Positions 1 through 9,767 are shown, counted from the stretch's first letter. The stretch is 37,392 nt of DNA from GCA-002701945 sp964442015 (GCA_964442015.1 CAYTYA010000011.1:1-37392), one strand, 5' to 3'. The notes: generated from the sequence alone by a model not told the origin. Made by a program: numbers and translations.

Positions 1-645
1 CATCACGGATTAAAAGACATGTACGAAAAAAATAACGACTGTATATATTACATTACCGTTGAAAACGAAAACTATAAACACCCACCAATCCCCACGGGCG
101 TTTCAGCGGATATAGTAAAAGGATTATATAAAATCAAAACCACAAAAAACCCAACAATTAGGCTACTAGGAAGCGGGCCCCTTATGAAAGAAGTTTTACA
201 GGCCGCCACATTGTTAAAAAAAGAATGGGATATTGACCCTGGGGTTTGGAACGTCACAAGCTTTAGCGAGTTAAGAAGAAACGCTGAGGAAACAGAAAGG
301 TGGAATTTAACACACCCCACAAAAAACCAAAGAAAATCACACCTAGATAAAAGCCTTAGTAAAAACACTGTTCCAACCGTAGCGGTCTCGGACTATGTTA
401 AAATGCTATCTGAACAGATTGCACCATACGTTCCCGGGCCTTTTTATTCGCTTGGAACAGATGGTTTTGGGAGGAGCGACACAAGAGAAAACCTTCGCCA
501 TTTTTTTGAAATAGACAAATATTATATTATAATTACAGCATTAAGAGCTCTAGCAAATGAGGGGGTTATACAAATGTCAAAAGTTGAACAAGCAATGAGG
601 AAATACAATATTGATCCAGAAAAACCTAACCCGTTAACCGTGTAG
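1..645 (+). CDS. aceE: Pyruvate dehydrogenase E1 component, C-terminal part
   Basis: This is the last ~214 codons of the homodimeric (AceE-type) thiamine-diphosphate E1 of the pyruvate dehydrogenase complex, which decarboxylates pyruvate and acetylates the lipoyl group of E2. The reading frame is open from base 1 (HHGLKDMYEK), so the start lies outside the window. Family landmarks are YYITVENENY near the beginning, the transketolase C-terminal segment LLGSGPLMKEV, the VWNVTSFSELRR stretch, and the closing block PYVPGPFYSLGTDGFGRSDTR. This block is typical of AceE rather than of the alpha/beta E1 type. The stop TAG lies one base before the aceF ATG, so E1 and E2 are co-transcribed. Truncated by the window edge only. 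Confidence 0.95.
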   Translation, partial: HHGLKDMYEKNNDCIYYITVENENYKHPPIPTGVSADIVKGLYKIKTTKNPTIRLLGSGPLMKEVLQAATLLKKEWDIDPGVWNVTSFSELRRNAEETERWNLTHPTKNQRKSHLDKSLSKNTVPTVAVSDYVKMLSEQIAPYVPGPFYSLGTDGFGRSDTRENLRHFFEIDKYYIIITALRALANEGVIQMSKVEQAMRKYNIDPEKPNPLTV

Positions 646-646
646 C

Positions 647-1864
647 ATGAAGAAAATAAAAAAAATATTTTTACCAGACCTTGGCGAAGGAATTGAATCA
701 GCAACAATTAGTGAGATAACAATTTCTAAAGGAGAAAAGATAAAAAAAGACGATATAATGATAGTGTTAGAATCAGAAAAAGCATCTATGGAAATACCAT
801 CAGAGGTGGGTGGAATAGTGAAAAGTGTAAACATTAAAAACGGACAAGCAGTAAAAACAGGCGATTTGTTATTAATAATAGAAACAGAAACAACTAGTCA
901 AAAAGATGTTAAAAAAACACCAATAAAATCACCACCACCACAAACCATAAAACATGAAAATATAAAACCAAAATCAAAAACCCCATTAAGCGATAATGGC
1001 ATATATGCTAGCCCAGGAGTGAGAAGGCTCGCTAGAGAGCTTGATATAAATTTAGATATTATATCAGGAAGCGGAAACAAGGGGAGAATAACAAGGGAAG
1101 ACCTCCACAGTTATATAAAAGCACAAATGTATGCTCAAAAAACAACCCCACCCCACCTGGAACCAGAGATTGATTTTAATCAATGGGGAGACATAGACAT
1201 TAAAAAACTAACAAAGATTAAAACAATTACAGGAAAAAGGCTGTCAAGGGCCTGGCAAACAATACCCCATGTTACACAGTTTATTGAAGCAGATGTTACA
1301 GCTTTAGAATTATTGCGAAAAAAAGAAAAAAATAAACTATCAACAAAAAGAATAAAAGTCACAATGATGCCATACCTTATGAAAGCAGTTGTCTCTACAT
1401 TAAAAGAACACCCCGTTATTAACAGCTCTATTCAAAACAATGGCACAAATATTGTTTTTAAAAAATATTATCATATAGGAATTGCTGTTGATACAAAAGA
1501 CGGATTGGTTGTTCCGGTAATAAAAGACGTTGGCAAAAAAAATATAGAGGAGCTTTCTAAAGAGTTAATGGTTGTTAGTGAAAAAGCACGAACTAAAAAG
1601 CTTACACCCGGCGAACTTAAAGGAGGCACCTTTACAATATCTAATTTAGGAGGTATTGGTGGGTCTTTTTTTACTCCCATTATAAACCCCCCAGAGGTTG
1701 CAATATTGGGCGTTTCAAGAATGGTTCCAGTAAATACAGATGATAAAAAATTAATTTTACCCCTTTCTCTTTCTTATGATCATAGAGTGGTTGATGGCGC
1801 GGCTGGTGCCGCATTTATGGTTTCGCTTTCAAACATTTTAAATAACCCACAAAACCTCAAATAA
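647..1864 (+). CDS. aceF: Dihydrolipoamide acetyltransferase (E2 of pyruvate dehydrogenase)
   Basis: A 405-residue E2 core subunit that transfers acetyl groups from lipoyl-lysine to CoA. One N-terminal lipoyl domain (about 5-80) carries the lipoylated Lys45 in ESEKASME. A Lys/Pro-rich linker (about 85-115) leads to a peripheral-subunit-binding domain (about 120-158, ASPGVRRLARE). The catalytic acyltransferase domain fills about 185-405 and ends with the active-site motif DHRVVDG (His379, Asp383). With one lipoyl domain it is shorter than E. coli AceF, which has three. The ATG starts one base after the aceE stop and lpd follows 10 bases downstream, giving an E1-E2-E3 operon. Confidence 0.95.
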   Translation: MKKIKKIFLPDLGEGIESATISEITISKGEKIKKDDIMIVLESEKASMEIPSEVGGIVKSVNIKNGQAVKTGDLLLIIETETTSQKDVKKTPIKSPPPQTIKHENIKPKSKTPLSDNGIYASPGVRRLARELDINLDIISGSGNKGRITREDLHSYIKAQMYAQKTTPPHLEPEIDFNQWGDIDIKKLTKIKTITGKRLSRAWQTIPHVTQFIEADVTALELLRKKEKNKLSTKRIKVTMMPYLMKAVVSTLKEHPVINSSIQNNGTNIVFKKYYHIGIAVDTKDGLVVPVIKDVGKKNIEELSKELMVVSEKARTKKLTPGELKGGTFTISNLGGIGGSFFTPIINPPEVAILGVSRMVPVNTDDKKLILPLSLSYDHRVVDGAAGAAFMVSLSNILNNPQNLK

Positions 1865-1874
1865 CTATATTTAA

Positions 1875-3296
1875 TTGAAACAAAACAAACAAAGAGAGGT
1901 TGTTGTTGTTGGCGCAGGTCCAGGTGGGTATGCTGCAGCTTTTCGAGCAGCTGACCTAGGAAAAAAGGTAACATTAATTGATAAAGAACAACACCTTGGC
2001 GGTGTTTGTTTAAACAGGGGATGTATTCCATCAAAAGCTCTTTTACATATTTCTAAAACCATTTTAGATGCGCAACACTTGACTAAAATGGGGGTTCATT
2101 TTAAAAAGCCGGAAATAAACATCGAACAAATTAGAAAGCACAAACAAAAAATAGTCACAAAACTAAACAGCGGAATATCTTACATGGCAAAAGCCCGAAA
2201 CGTTGAGGTGTTGAACGGAGAAGCCACTTTTATTTCAAACCAAGAGCTATTGGTTAAGACAAATAACGAAGAATTAAAAATATTATTTGAAAAATGTATT
2301 ATTGCAACAGGATCGCGCTCCACACCTTTGCCCAACACTCCGGTTAAAAACAAAAAAATACTAACATCAAAAACCGCCCTTGAATTAGATAGCATACCCA
2401 AAAAACTGTTGGTCATAGGTGGGGGCATAATAGGGCTTGAGTTGGGCCAGGTTTATGCATCGCTGGGATCTAGAGTTACCGTTGTAGAGTTTTTACCTGA
2501 TTTAATTGATGCAGCAGACAAAGATATAGTTAAACCCCTCCAAACTCAGTTAGAAAAGCAGTTTGAAAATATATATCTTTCATCAAAGGTTGTAAACATT
2601 GAAGACAACAAAGATAAACTAAACATTACCATTGAAACGAAAAAAGAATCATTTGTTGAAGTTTTTGACAAAACTCTCATAGCTGTAGGTAGAAAACCAA
2701 ACACAGACCAACTAAAGATAAAAAATACAGACGTTTTAATAGAAGAGAGCGGCTTTATTTCTGTTAATGAATATCAACAAACATCGGTTGGTAATATATA
2801 TGCAATTGGTGATGTAACGGGTAGTCCAATGTTAGCACATAAAGCTACACACCAAGGAAAAGTTGCCGCAGAGGTTTGCGCTGGTCAACCCTCCGCATTT
2901 GATGTTGAAGCTATCCCAAGCGTAGTTTACACTGACCCAGAAGTGGCTTGGGTTGGGCTTACTGAGGCCGAAGCAAAAGAGAAAGAAGTACCGTATGAAA
3001 AAGGAGAATTTCCTTGGTCAGCAAGTGGGCGCGCAATAGCAATTGGATCATCTTTTGGGAAAACAAAAATACTGTTTTCCCCAGAAACCAGAAAAGTTCT
3101 GGGTGTGGGAATTGTTGGAGCAGGGGCTGGTGATATTATTTCAGAAGCTGTTCTTGCAATAGAAATGGGGGTGGATGCCGAAGATTTAACCTTAACCATT
3201 CATCCTCACCCTACTCTTGGAGAAACAATGGGTTTGGCAGGAGAAGTTTTTACACAAACCATAACAGATTTATATATTCAAAAAAAAATGAGGTAA
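1875..3296 (+). CDS. lpdA: Dihydrolipoamide dehydrogenase (E3)
   Basis: A 473-residue FAD-dependent disulfide oxidoreductase that reoxidises dihydrolipoyl-E2 with NAD+. It has an N-terminal FAD Rossmann motif GAGPGGYAAA (13-22) and the redox disulfide Cys45/Cys50 in GGVCLNRGCIPSKALL. The second dinucleotide motif GGGIIGLELG belongs to the NAD domain, the second FAD motif is YAIGDVTG, and the C-terminal dimer domain has the His445-xxxx-Glu450 pair in HPHPTLGETM. The start appears to be TTG: the FAD motif begins within 13 codons, no ATG precedes it in frame, and no clear Shine-Dalgarno sequence is visible. It closes the aceEF-lpd operon; the metalloprotease ATG follows three bases after its stop. 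Confidence 0.95.
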   Translation: MKQNKQREVVVVGAGPGGYAAAFRAADLGKKVTLIDKEQHLGGVCLNRGCIPSKALLHISKTILDAQHLTKMGVHFKKPEINIEQIRKHKQKIVTKLNSGISYMAKARNVEVLNGEATFISNQELLVKTNNEELKILFEKCIIATGSRSTPLPNTPVKNKKILTSKTALELDSIPKKLLVIGGGIIGLELGQVYASLGSRVTVVEFLPDLIDAADKDIVKPLQTQLEKQFENIYLSSKVVNIEDNKDKLNITIETKKESFVEVFDKTLIAVGRKPNTDQLKIKNTDVLIEESGFISVNEYQQTSVGNIYAIGDVTGSPMLAHKATHQGKVAAEVCAGQPSAFDVEAIPSVVYTDPEVAWVGLTEAEAKEKEVPYEKGEFPWSASGRAIAIGSSFGKTKILFSPETRKVLGVGIVGAGAGDIISEAVLAIEMGVDAEDLTLTIHPHPTLGETMGLAGEVFTQTITDLYIQKKMR

Positions 3297-3299
3297 AAC

Positions 3300-5855
3300 A
3301 TGAAAAAAACATACACCAATAGAAGTTTTTTTATATCCTTATTGGTTGTTTTTATGATCCCACTGTTATCCCAAGAAGAACCTAAACCCCCCGCAATTAA
3401 ACCAGACTCAAGCACAACAAAAGTAACGCTTGATAGTTTAACAAAAGCATCAAAATTGTTTAAAGGCATGTTTGCTTTTTATCAAGACACTTTAAATGGT
3501 TCTCTGCAAATGTTAATAGAAAAGAACCAACTAAATAAAGAATATATTCATTTTGTGCACACGTTAGACGGGGTGGTGGATGTTGGACATTTTAGAGGAG
3601 CATACAAATCAAGTAAGGTTTTTGTAATTAGAAAATATTTTAATAGAGTTGAGTTTGTAACAATTAACACATCCTATTATTTTGACCCTAAAAACCCGTT
3701 AAGTAAAGCATCCGCAGCAAATATAAATGAATCTGTTTTAGCAACATCAGAAATTGTGTTTACAGATAAAGAATCCGGGTCGCTTCTTATAAAAGCAGAC
3801 AATGTGTTTTTATCGGAAAATCTTTATCAAATAAAACCTTCTCCAAACCCGAACAGCAAGCCAGGATCACGCTTTTCTTTGGGGTCTCTTAACAAAACGA
3901 AATGCCAATATATTTCAATTAACAATTATCCTTTTAATTCTGATATAGCTATTAAATATGTTTTTGATAACCCACTACCTGTAAACAGGGGTGGGCCCGG
4001 GATTACAGATCCAAGATCGGTTAATTTAGTTATACAACATAGCTTTATAGAGGTTCCAGACAACAACTATTCCCCTCGTCATGACGACCCTAGGGTGGGT
4101 TATTTTATGACCCAAGTAACTGACATGACGTCCGTTAGCAACACACCGTATAGAGATCTAATTCACCGATGGAGTTTACAAAAAAAATATCCAGAACTAC
4201 CGATATCAGAACCAATAGATCCAATCATATTTTGGATTGAAAACACCACACCTCTTGAATTTAGGGATGCTGTAAAAGAAGGCGTGTTACGTTGGAACAA
4301 AGCGTTCAGAACAGCAGGGTTTAAAAACGCAATTCAAGTTAAAGTTCAACCAGATGATGCTGATTGGGATGCGGGAGATATTAGATATAATGTCTTGAGA
4401 TGGACATCCTCACCACGACCACCTTTTGGGGGCTATGGGCCAAGTTTTGTAAACCCAAGAACAGGTCAAATTCTCGGGGCAGATATCATGTTAGAGTTTG
4501 TTTATTTCACGAACAGGGTAAAATATGACAAGCTCTATGAAGAAACTATTGATGCAGACAGTTTTTCAGATGGATGTTTAGCTGGATATTATTTAAACCA
4601 AGGAAACCAATTTGGGTTTGTCACATCAATGGTTTCTGGGTATTCAGAAGAATTAAAAAAGAGAATAATTAATGAATCATTAATTCGATTAGTTTTACAT
4701 GAAGTAGGACACACTTTGGGGTTGAATCATAATTTTAAATCAAGCTATTTGCATGATAACTCACGCGTACACAACAAAGGAATAACACAAGAAATGGGGC
4801 TAACAGGATCTGTAATGGAATACCCAGGTGTTAATATTGCACCGCCAGAAATAGAGCAAGGTGAGTATTATACAACAACACCAGGACCATATGATAAATG
4901 GGCAATAGAATTTGGTTATTCTACACCACTAGATAATATTGAATTAGAAGAAAGTCGTATAAGCGCGATTCTATCAAGGTCAACATCCCTAGAACTATCG
5001 TTTGGCAACGACGCAGATGATATGCGCGCGGCTGGAAAAGGAATAGATCCCCAGGCAATGATCTATGATATGTCTAGTGAACCAGTTGACTATGCAAGCG
5101 ACAGGATTGCTCTTACACAATACTTAATGGATGATTTAGTACTAAAATATTCAGATAGAGGAAAATCATACCAGTCTTTATTAGATGCATTTAATATATT
5201 ATTAAGGGAAAGAGGAATTGCAAGTAGAGTTGTGTCCAGACATATAGGTGGAGTATATGTTGATCGTTCTTTTTTTGGGCAACGGGGGTCTGGTGAACCG
5301 TTTAAAATCGTTCCATACAAAGAACAAAAAAAAGCAATAAAAACCCTTGAAGAAAACCTGTTTAACCCTAACGCTTTTTCTTTTTCAAAAGACATATTAG
5401 AAAAACTTCTACCTCAAAGGAGGGGTTTTAATCATATGCCATCAACCGAAGACTATAAAATTCATGACCGCGTGTTAGGGATACAAAAAGACGTGTTTAA
5501 TCATTTGTTACACCCAAAAGTTTTAAAGAGGATATCTGATACAGGTGTTTATGGAAACAGATACAACCTTAATGAGTTTATATCAGACCTTACGCTTGCT
5601 ATATACATTGATGATATGCGAGGCGACGTCAATACCTTTAGGCAAAATCTACAAACAGAGTACACACACCGCTTGATTAAAATTTTAAAACCATCAAACG
5701 CAGACATATATGGCCACCACGCACAATCAACAGCTTATAGAGCATTAAAAAACATAAAAAATTACACAAGAAAACAAACAGGGGTTACGTCATCAACAAG
5801 CGCACATAGAGAATATATCAACTTTCTTATTGATAGTGCGCTTAGTAAAGATTAG
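3300..5855 (+). CDS. Secreted zinc-dependent metalloprotease (DUF5117/DUF5118 family)
   Basis: An 851-residue exported protein with an N-terminal hydrophobic signal segment (about 9-24, FFISLLVVFMIPLL) ending near SQEEPKPP. The catalytic zinc signature is HEVGHTLGLNH (His467, Glu468, His471, His477). A Met-turn-like SVMEYPG (Met506) follows about 30 residues later, as in metzincins. The overall layout matches the large uncharacterised zinc-dependent metalloproteases with DUF5118, DUF5117 and DUF4953 regions, common in Bacteroidota and related phyla. The extracytoplasmic location is inferred from the signal peptide. The substrate is unknown. It starts three bases after lpd, so it is probably co-transcribed with the dehydrogenase genes, although no functional link is evident. 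Confidence 0.85.
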   Translation: MKKTYTNRSFFISLLVVFMIPLLSQEEPKPPAIKPDSSTTKVTLDSLTKASKLFKGMFAFYQDTLNGSLQMLIEKNQLNKEYIHFVHTLDGVVDVGHFRGAYKSSKVFVIRKYFNRVEFVTINTSYYFDPKNPLSKASAANINESVLATSEIVFTDKESGSLLIKADNVFLSENLYQIKPSPNPNSKPGSRFSLGSLNKTKCQYISINNYPFNSDIAIKYVFDNPLPVNRGGPGITDPRSVNLVIQHSFIEVPDNNYSPRHDDPRVGYFMTQVTDMTSVSNTPYRDLIHRWSLQKKYPELPISEPIDPIIFWIENTTPLEFRDAVKEGVLRWNKAFRTAGFKNAIQVKVQPDDADWDAGDIRYNVLRWTSSPRPPFGGYGPSFVNPRTGQILGADIMLEFVYFTNRVKYDKLYEETIDADSFSDGCLAGYYLNQGNQFGFVTSMVSGYSEELKKRIINESLIRLVLHEVGHTLGLNHNFKSSYLHDNSRVHNKGITQEMGLTGSVMEYPGVNIAPPEIEQGEYYTTTPGPYDKWAIEFGYSTPLDNIELEESRISAILSRSTSLELSFGNDADDMRAAGKGIDPQAMIYDMSSEPVDYASDRIALTQYLMDDLVLKYSDRGKSYQSLLDAFNILLRERGIASRVVSRHIGGVYVDRSFFGQRGSGEPFKIVPYKEQKKAIKTLEENLFNPNAFSFSKDILEKLLPQRRGFNHMPSTEDYKIHDRVLGIQKDVFNHLLHPKVLKRISDTGVYGNRYNLNEFISDLTLAIYIDDMRGDVNTFRQNLQTEYTHRLIKILKPSNADIYGHHAQSTAYRALKNIKNYTRKQTGVTSSTSAHREYINFLIDSALSKD

Positions 5856-5863
5856 CCCTTTAT

Positions 5864-6310
5864 ATGGATATAATACTAATAGCAGCAATCACTGCTGATG
5901 GTTATATAGCAAGGCATAGCAACGAAACAGTCGAATGGACATTAGATTTACATTTGTTTAAAGAGCAAACTATGGGTTGGCCGGTGATTATGGGCTCTAA
6001 CACAAAAGAAACTTTAAATACTGATTTATCAGGAAGAAAAGAAATTGTGATTCATCGAGATGATATCCCAAAGCAAATTCTTAGTAATATAAAAACAGAA
6101 AAATGCTTTGTTATTGGCGGGGCCAAGACAAACACTTTGTTTTCTCCATATTTAACACACATGTACTTGACTTTTCACCCATTAGTTTTTGCAAAAGGGG
6201 TAAAACTTTTTTCAAACCTTAAAGATGAAATGGAATTAACACTGCTTAATGTTGTGCCGGTAATAAACAGAAAAAACCTATATCAATTTCAATATAAGAT
6301 AAACAAATAA
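5864..6310 (+). CDS. Dihydrofolate reductase-like protein
   Basis: A 148-residue protein of the DHFR fold. The N-terminal strand IAAITADGYIA matches the DHFR opening; a Trp (VEWTLDLHLFKEQT) precedes the substrate-binding helix, with an Asp at the position of the catalytic acid; VIMGSNT corresponds to the VIMGRxT motif; CFVIGGAKT corresponds to the NADPH-binding VIGGA strand. The last third (YLTFHPLVFAKGVKLF) fits both DHFR and the RibD reductase domain, so the exact substrate (dihydrofolate or a pteridine/riboflavin intermediate) cannot be fixed by eye. It is slightly short for FolA, and the Arg of VIMGR is Ser here. Eight bases separate it from the metalloprotease. It converges with the next gene, leaving only five bases between stops. 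Confidence 0.75.
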   Translation: MDIILIAAITADGYIARHSNETVEWTLDLHLFKEQTMGWPVIMGSNTKETLNTDLSGRKEIVIHRDDIPKQILSNIKTEKCFVIGGAKTNTLFSPYLTHMYLTFHPLVFAKGVKLFSNLKDEMELTLLNVVPVINRKNLYQFQYKINK

Positions 6311-6315
6311 AAAAA

Positions 6316-7533
6316 TTACTTAAGCTGACGTTTTTGTTTTACAACAGCAGCTTTAATTTTACCCCGCAACACCTTGTTATCCAACGCATTGATTTCGTCC
6401 ATTTTTCCATCAACACCATCCAAAACTAAACGATCAATCAATTCTTGTTCCCCCTCGGGGTTCGGTGTTTTTGTTTCTATTGTTTCTTTTGGTGTATTGG
6501 TTGTAGACGCAGGAGATGAAACAGTTGGCGCAGGGGGCCTATCAATGGAGCCTCTCTTGATTTTAACAATCATAGCCTTTGCTTTTCCACGAATTACTTT
6601 GTTGTCAACAGCGTTCAAGGGTTCGTCGTTCCCATCCAAAGCCACGTTAACTAGATAGTGAATTTGTTCCTCTGTTGAAGCGAATCCACCGCCTGTATCA
6701 GAAGTGGTTTTTGTAGCGCTACTTTTAGTTGAAGCAGGTTTTTCAGATAAAGCCGTTTTTAAATGATCAGGTAATTCACCACCTCTCCTTTTTACCTGAA
6801 CCAATGTAGCTTTAGCCATACCTCTTGTTGGTTTATCTGGAATAGCATTAATTAAATCCATATTTCCTTCTAAACCAGCCTGCACAGATTGTGCTATAAC
6901 AGCCTCTCTGCTCAAAACGGGTAATGAGCTCTCACTTGATGAAAGATCAGAATCATTATCTTTTTTAAGATCAGAGGGAATAAAATAACCAAGATTTTCA
7001 AGAATTTTGTATTTATAGCTTGAAAAACCCCAGAGTAAAAATATAGAGAACAAACCTCGACTGCTTCTACGACAAACCACAGATGTTCCATGTGGCTCAG
7101 GTTTTAAGGAAAAATCAACATATTCTCGATAAAACGGATTTAATTTCAAATCAAATGTAATTTTTTCATTTTTATTTACAACAACAACTCTACTTTTGTA
7201 AAAAGGTGACCAACTATTTGGCCGCAGCAACAATCTTGCGCCAGGAAGCAAAGAAAATCTATCAAATGAAAATTGATGCACATATCTATCGGTATCACTA
7301 TCAGGTAATAAACGTTTTATTTTAGGAAACCAGGATTGATAAGAATCCAGGTCCGACAAAGTTTTCCAAACAGATTCTGGTGAAGATAAATAGTGATGTG
7401 TAACTACAGATTCCGCAAAAAAAGGGGTATAATAAGAAAAAATATTACTATTATTTTCTTGATCCCTACTTGTATCCCAAATAAAAAGAAGAAGCACCCC
7501 TAAGACAGATATTGTTGCGATTATTAATAACAT
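6316..7533 (-). CDS. Membrane-anchored SRPBCC-fold protein with three C-terminal repeats
   Basis: A 405-residue protein of unknown function. Residues 1-17 form an N-terminal membrane helix (LLIIATISVLGVLLLFIW). A START/polyketide-cyclase-like domain (about 43-170) follows, recognised by the SPESVWKTLSDLDSYQSWFP opening and the late FSLKPEPHGTSV strand. After a hydrophilic stretch come three copies of a ~40-residue repeat (209-250, 288-330, 362-405). The copies share the core G-x-x-G-x-x-x-x-(I/L)-N-A-x-x-(D)-(N/K)-K-x-x-R-G-x-(A/I)-K-A-x-x-V-x-x-K-R. Linkers are Ser/Thr/Pro-rich and appear disordered. The repeats look like small basic helical hairpins. It stands alone between two + strand units. 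The SRPBCC call is moderate; the repeats are seen directly. Confidence 0.6.
   Translation of the reverse strand: MLLIIATISVLGVLLLFIWDTSRDQENNSNIFSYYTPFFAESVVTHHYLSSPESVWKTLSDLDSYQSWFPKIKRLLPDSDTDRYVHQFSFDRFSLLPGARLLLRPNSWSPFYKSRVVVVNKNEKITFDLKLNPFYREYVDFSLKPEPHGTSVVCRRSSRGLFSIFLLWGFSSYKYKILENLGYFIPSDLKKDNDSDLSSSESSLPVLSREAVIAQSVQAGLEGNMDLINAIPDKPTRGMAKATLVQVKRRGGELPDHLKTALSEKPASTKSSATKTTSDTGGGFASTEEQIHYLVNVALDGNDEPLNAVDNKVIRGKAKAMIVKIKRGSIDRPPAPTVSSPASTTNTPKETIETKTPNPEGEQELIDRLVLDGVDGKMDEINALDNKVLRGKIKAAVVKQKRQLK
6319..6909 (-). repeat. Three diverged ~42-codon repeats inside the SRPBCC-fold gene
   Basis: Protein-level tandem repeats at bases 6784-6909, 6544-6672 and 6319-6450. Each contains a central Asn-Ala, then Asp/Pro-x-Lys, Arg-Gly, Lys-Ala and a terminal Lys-Arg: INAIPDKPTRGMAKATLVQV, LNAVDNKVIRGKAKAMIVKI and INALDNKVLRGKIKAAVVKQ. 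The nucleotide copies have diverged, so these are old internal duplications. The domain is not one I can name. Confidence 0.8.
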
Positions 7534-7621
7534 ATTTACTAACTATACAGGCGAGATTTTACGGAAATATGTGTAAATATTTATATTGTTTAATAACATT
7601 ATCAAAACTAAATATATTTAT
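7534..7621. promoter_or_regulatory. Divergent intergenic region between SRPBCC-fold and acylase genes
   Basis: An 88-base very AT-rich spacer between two divergent starts, so it must hold both promoters. AT-rich -10-like hexamers are present on both strands, but no convincing -35 partner or operator could be picked out. An in-frame TTG at 7586 could extend the acylase by 12 residues. The ATG at 7622 was preferred because a membrane or signal segment follows it directly. Confidence 0.35.
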
Positions 7622-9767
7622 ATGAAAACAGTAATGAGATATTCTATTGGCACCATAATATTAATAATTATATCATTACGAATATATTTACATGATGCAC
7701 TACCAATATATTCCGGCGAAAAGAAAGTTGCTGGACTACAAAAAACAGTAGATATATTTACAGATAAATATGGAGTTCCCCATATCTTTGCTCAAAACGA
7801 ACCAGATTTGTTTTTTGCAGCTGGATACCAAACGGCAAGAGATAGGCTTTTTCAAATCTCATTAGTTGTTTCTGCAAGCAGGGGAAGCCTTGCTGCNNNN
7901 NNNNNNNNNNNNNNNNNNNNNNNNNNNNNNNNNNNNNNNNNNNNNNNNNNNNNNNNNNNNNNNNNNNNNNNNNNNNNNNNNNNNNNNNNNNNNNNNAATA
8001 TCAAACAAAAAACATTATAAAAATACGAAACTTCTTTTTTCATCTATCTGGAATCATGAAGAAAGAATTAGAGACTTAACAGGCGCAAATGGCGTAAGTG
8101 TTGGGTCAAACAGCTGGGTTGTTTCGGGAGAAAAGTCTTTGACGGGAAAACCAATACTTGCAAATGATCCACACTTGCAATTCACTCAACCATCAAAATG
8201 GTATGAAATGCATTTAAAGGGTGGTGCATATAATGTTAGTGGTGCTTTTTTACCCGGCTTCCCATTGCCGGTTTTAGGACAGAATGAAAAAATAGCTTGG
8301 GGATTTACCAACATTATGGCTGATGATATAGATTTTTTTATAGAAAAGATCCACCCCCAAAATAAAAACAAATATAAGCATGACGATAAATGGTTAGATG
8401 TTGTTTCAAGGCAAGAAACAATATCTTTAAAAGAAGGAAAAGACACCACAATAACAATACGAGAAACACACCACGGGCCCATAATTAGCGATATTCACCC
8501 CCTATTAAAAGAAAAAGATTATGCTATATCTATGTCTTGGGTTGGAAATATTATAACAAATGAAATAGCAGCATTAACACAATTTGGCTTGGTAAATAAT
8601 TGGGATGAGTTTTCAAAAACAGTAAAAACATTTTCAGTTCCAGGACAAAATATTATTTATGCTGATACCATAGGAAATATAGGGTGGCGAGCTGCTGCTC
8701 GTATTCCAATAAGGAAAGATGGAGAAAGCTTAGTGCCAAGACCGGGTTGGGATTCAGATTATGATTGGAAAGGGTTTGTTCCTTTTGATGAAATGCCCTA
8801 TATATATAATCCCCAAAAAGGATACATAGCAACAGCGAACAACAAAATAGTTGACGATAGTTTTCCATATTATATTTCCAACCAGTGGGCAGAGCCAAGT
8901 CGAATTGAACGCATAGAAGAACTAATAGAAAACAAAGAAAAATTAAATGTAAACGATATGAAAAAAATACAGAATGACAGGCTTTCTTCCTTTGCTCGGG
9001 AAGTCACCCCAAACATTATTAAACATCTACCCAAAAGTTTTGATGGAAACCAAAAGAGCGCTTATGAGTATTTAATAAATTGGGATTTTATAGAAACCCC
9101 AGTTTCTAGCGCGGCCCTGGTGTTTCATGTAGTTTTAGATGAATTATTAAATAATATATATAAAGATGAACTAGATCTTGTTGATAAAAAAGCTTTTGAT
9201 GCCTTTGTGCATTTTTCGATGTTACCTTATAGAAATATTCACTGGGTCCTATCAGAAGGAAAGTCATCGTGGATTGATGATGTGCGCACAAAAGACAAAA
9301 CAGAAACCTTGGAAGAAATTGTTGTTACTTCTTTTGAGCGCGCGGTAAACAGAATAGAAAAAGAGGTTGGATTAAACCCGTCTGTTTGGACTTGGGCATC
9401 GCTTCATACGCTTACACACCCACATCCTTTAGGTAAAATAAAAATTCTAGACTTGATTTTCGGTTTTGATGTGGGGCCATATAAAACAGGAGGATCTACC
9501 ATGACAGTTAATAAAGGTGAGTACGAAGTACTGGGTGGTTTTGATCAAAGCGTTGGTGCAAGCTTTAGGCGAATTGTAGATCTGGGAAATATGAACTTAA
9601 CCCAGTTTATTATACCTACAGGACAATCGGGTCAACAAAAAAGCCCTCATTATTTAGATCAAGCAGACTTATATAACAAAGGATTATATCGAACAACACA
9701 TATAGATGAAGATTTTATTAGACAAAGCAACTTGTTTAAACATCTCATCCTTACCCCGAAACAGTGA
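7622..9767 (+). CDS. Penicillin acylase family N-terminal nucleophile hydrolase (split by assembly gap)
   Basis: A periplasmic Ntn-hydrolase precursor that would cleave itself and hydrolyse amide bonds of acyl compounds, for example acyl-homoserine lactones or beta-lactam side chains. The first 91 codons hold a signal or membrane segment (GTIILIIISL) and the family opening DKYGVPHIFAQNEPDLFFAAGY, seen here as DKYGVPHIFA then DLFFAAGY. After the 100-N gap the frame changes. It resumes before GVSVGSNSWVVSG, whose first Ser in SNSW (8106-8108) is the expected beta-chain nucleophile, followed by ILANDPHL and AWGFTNIMADD. Most of the alpha-chain region is missing; from family length I infer well over 100 residues lost. 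True gap length must be a multiple of three if the gene is intact. The stop overlaps the next gene's GTG. Confidence 0.85.
7897..7996. other. Assembly gap of 100 Ns
   Basis: Exactly 100 unknown bases inside the acylase gene, a conventional placeholder for a scaffold join of unknown size. The acylase frame differs on the two sides, so 100 is not the real length. Family comparison suggests several hundred bases are absent. Confidence 0.98.

Noticed and set aside
7690..7717. The peptide LHDALPI in the acylase N-terminus resembles the translation of an Illumina adapter, suggesting contamination next to the gap.
   Set aside because: The codons differ from the adapter at most third positions, and penicillin acylases have a similar L-x-x-(S/A)-LP segment there, so this is genuine coding sequence.
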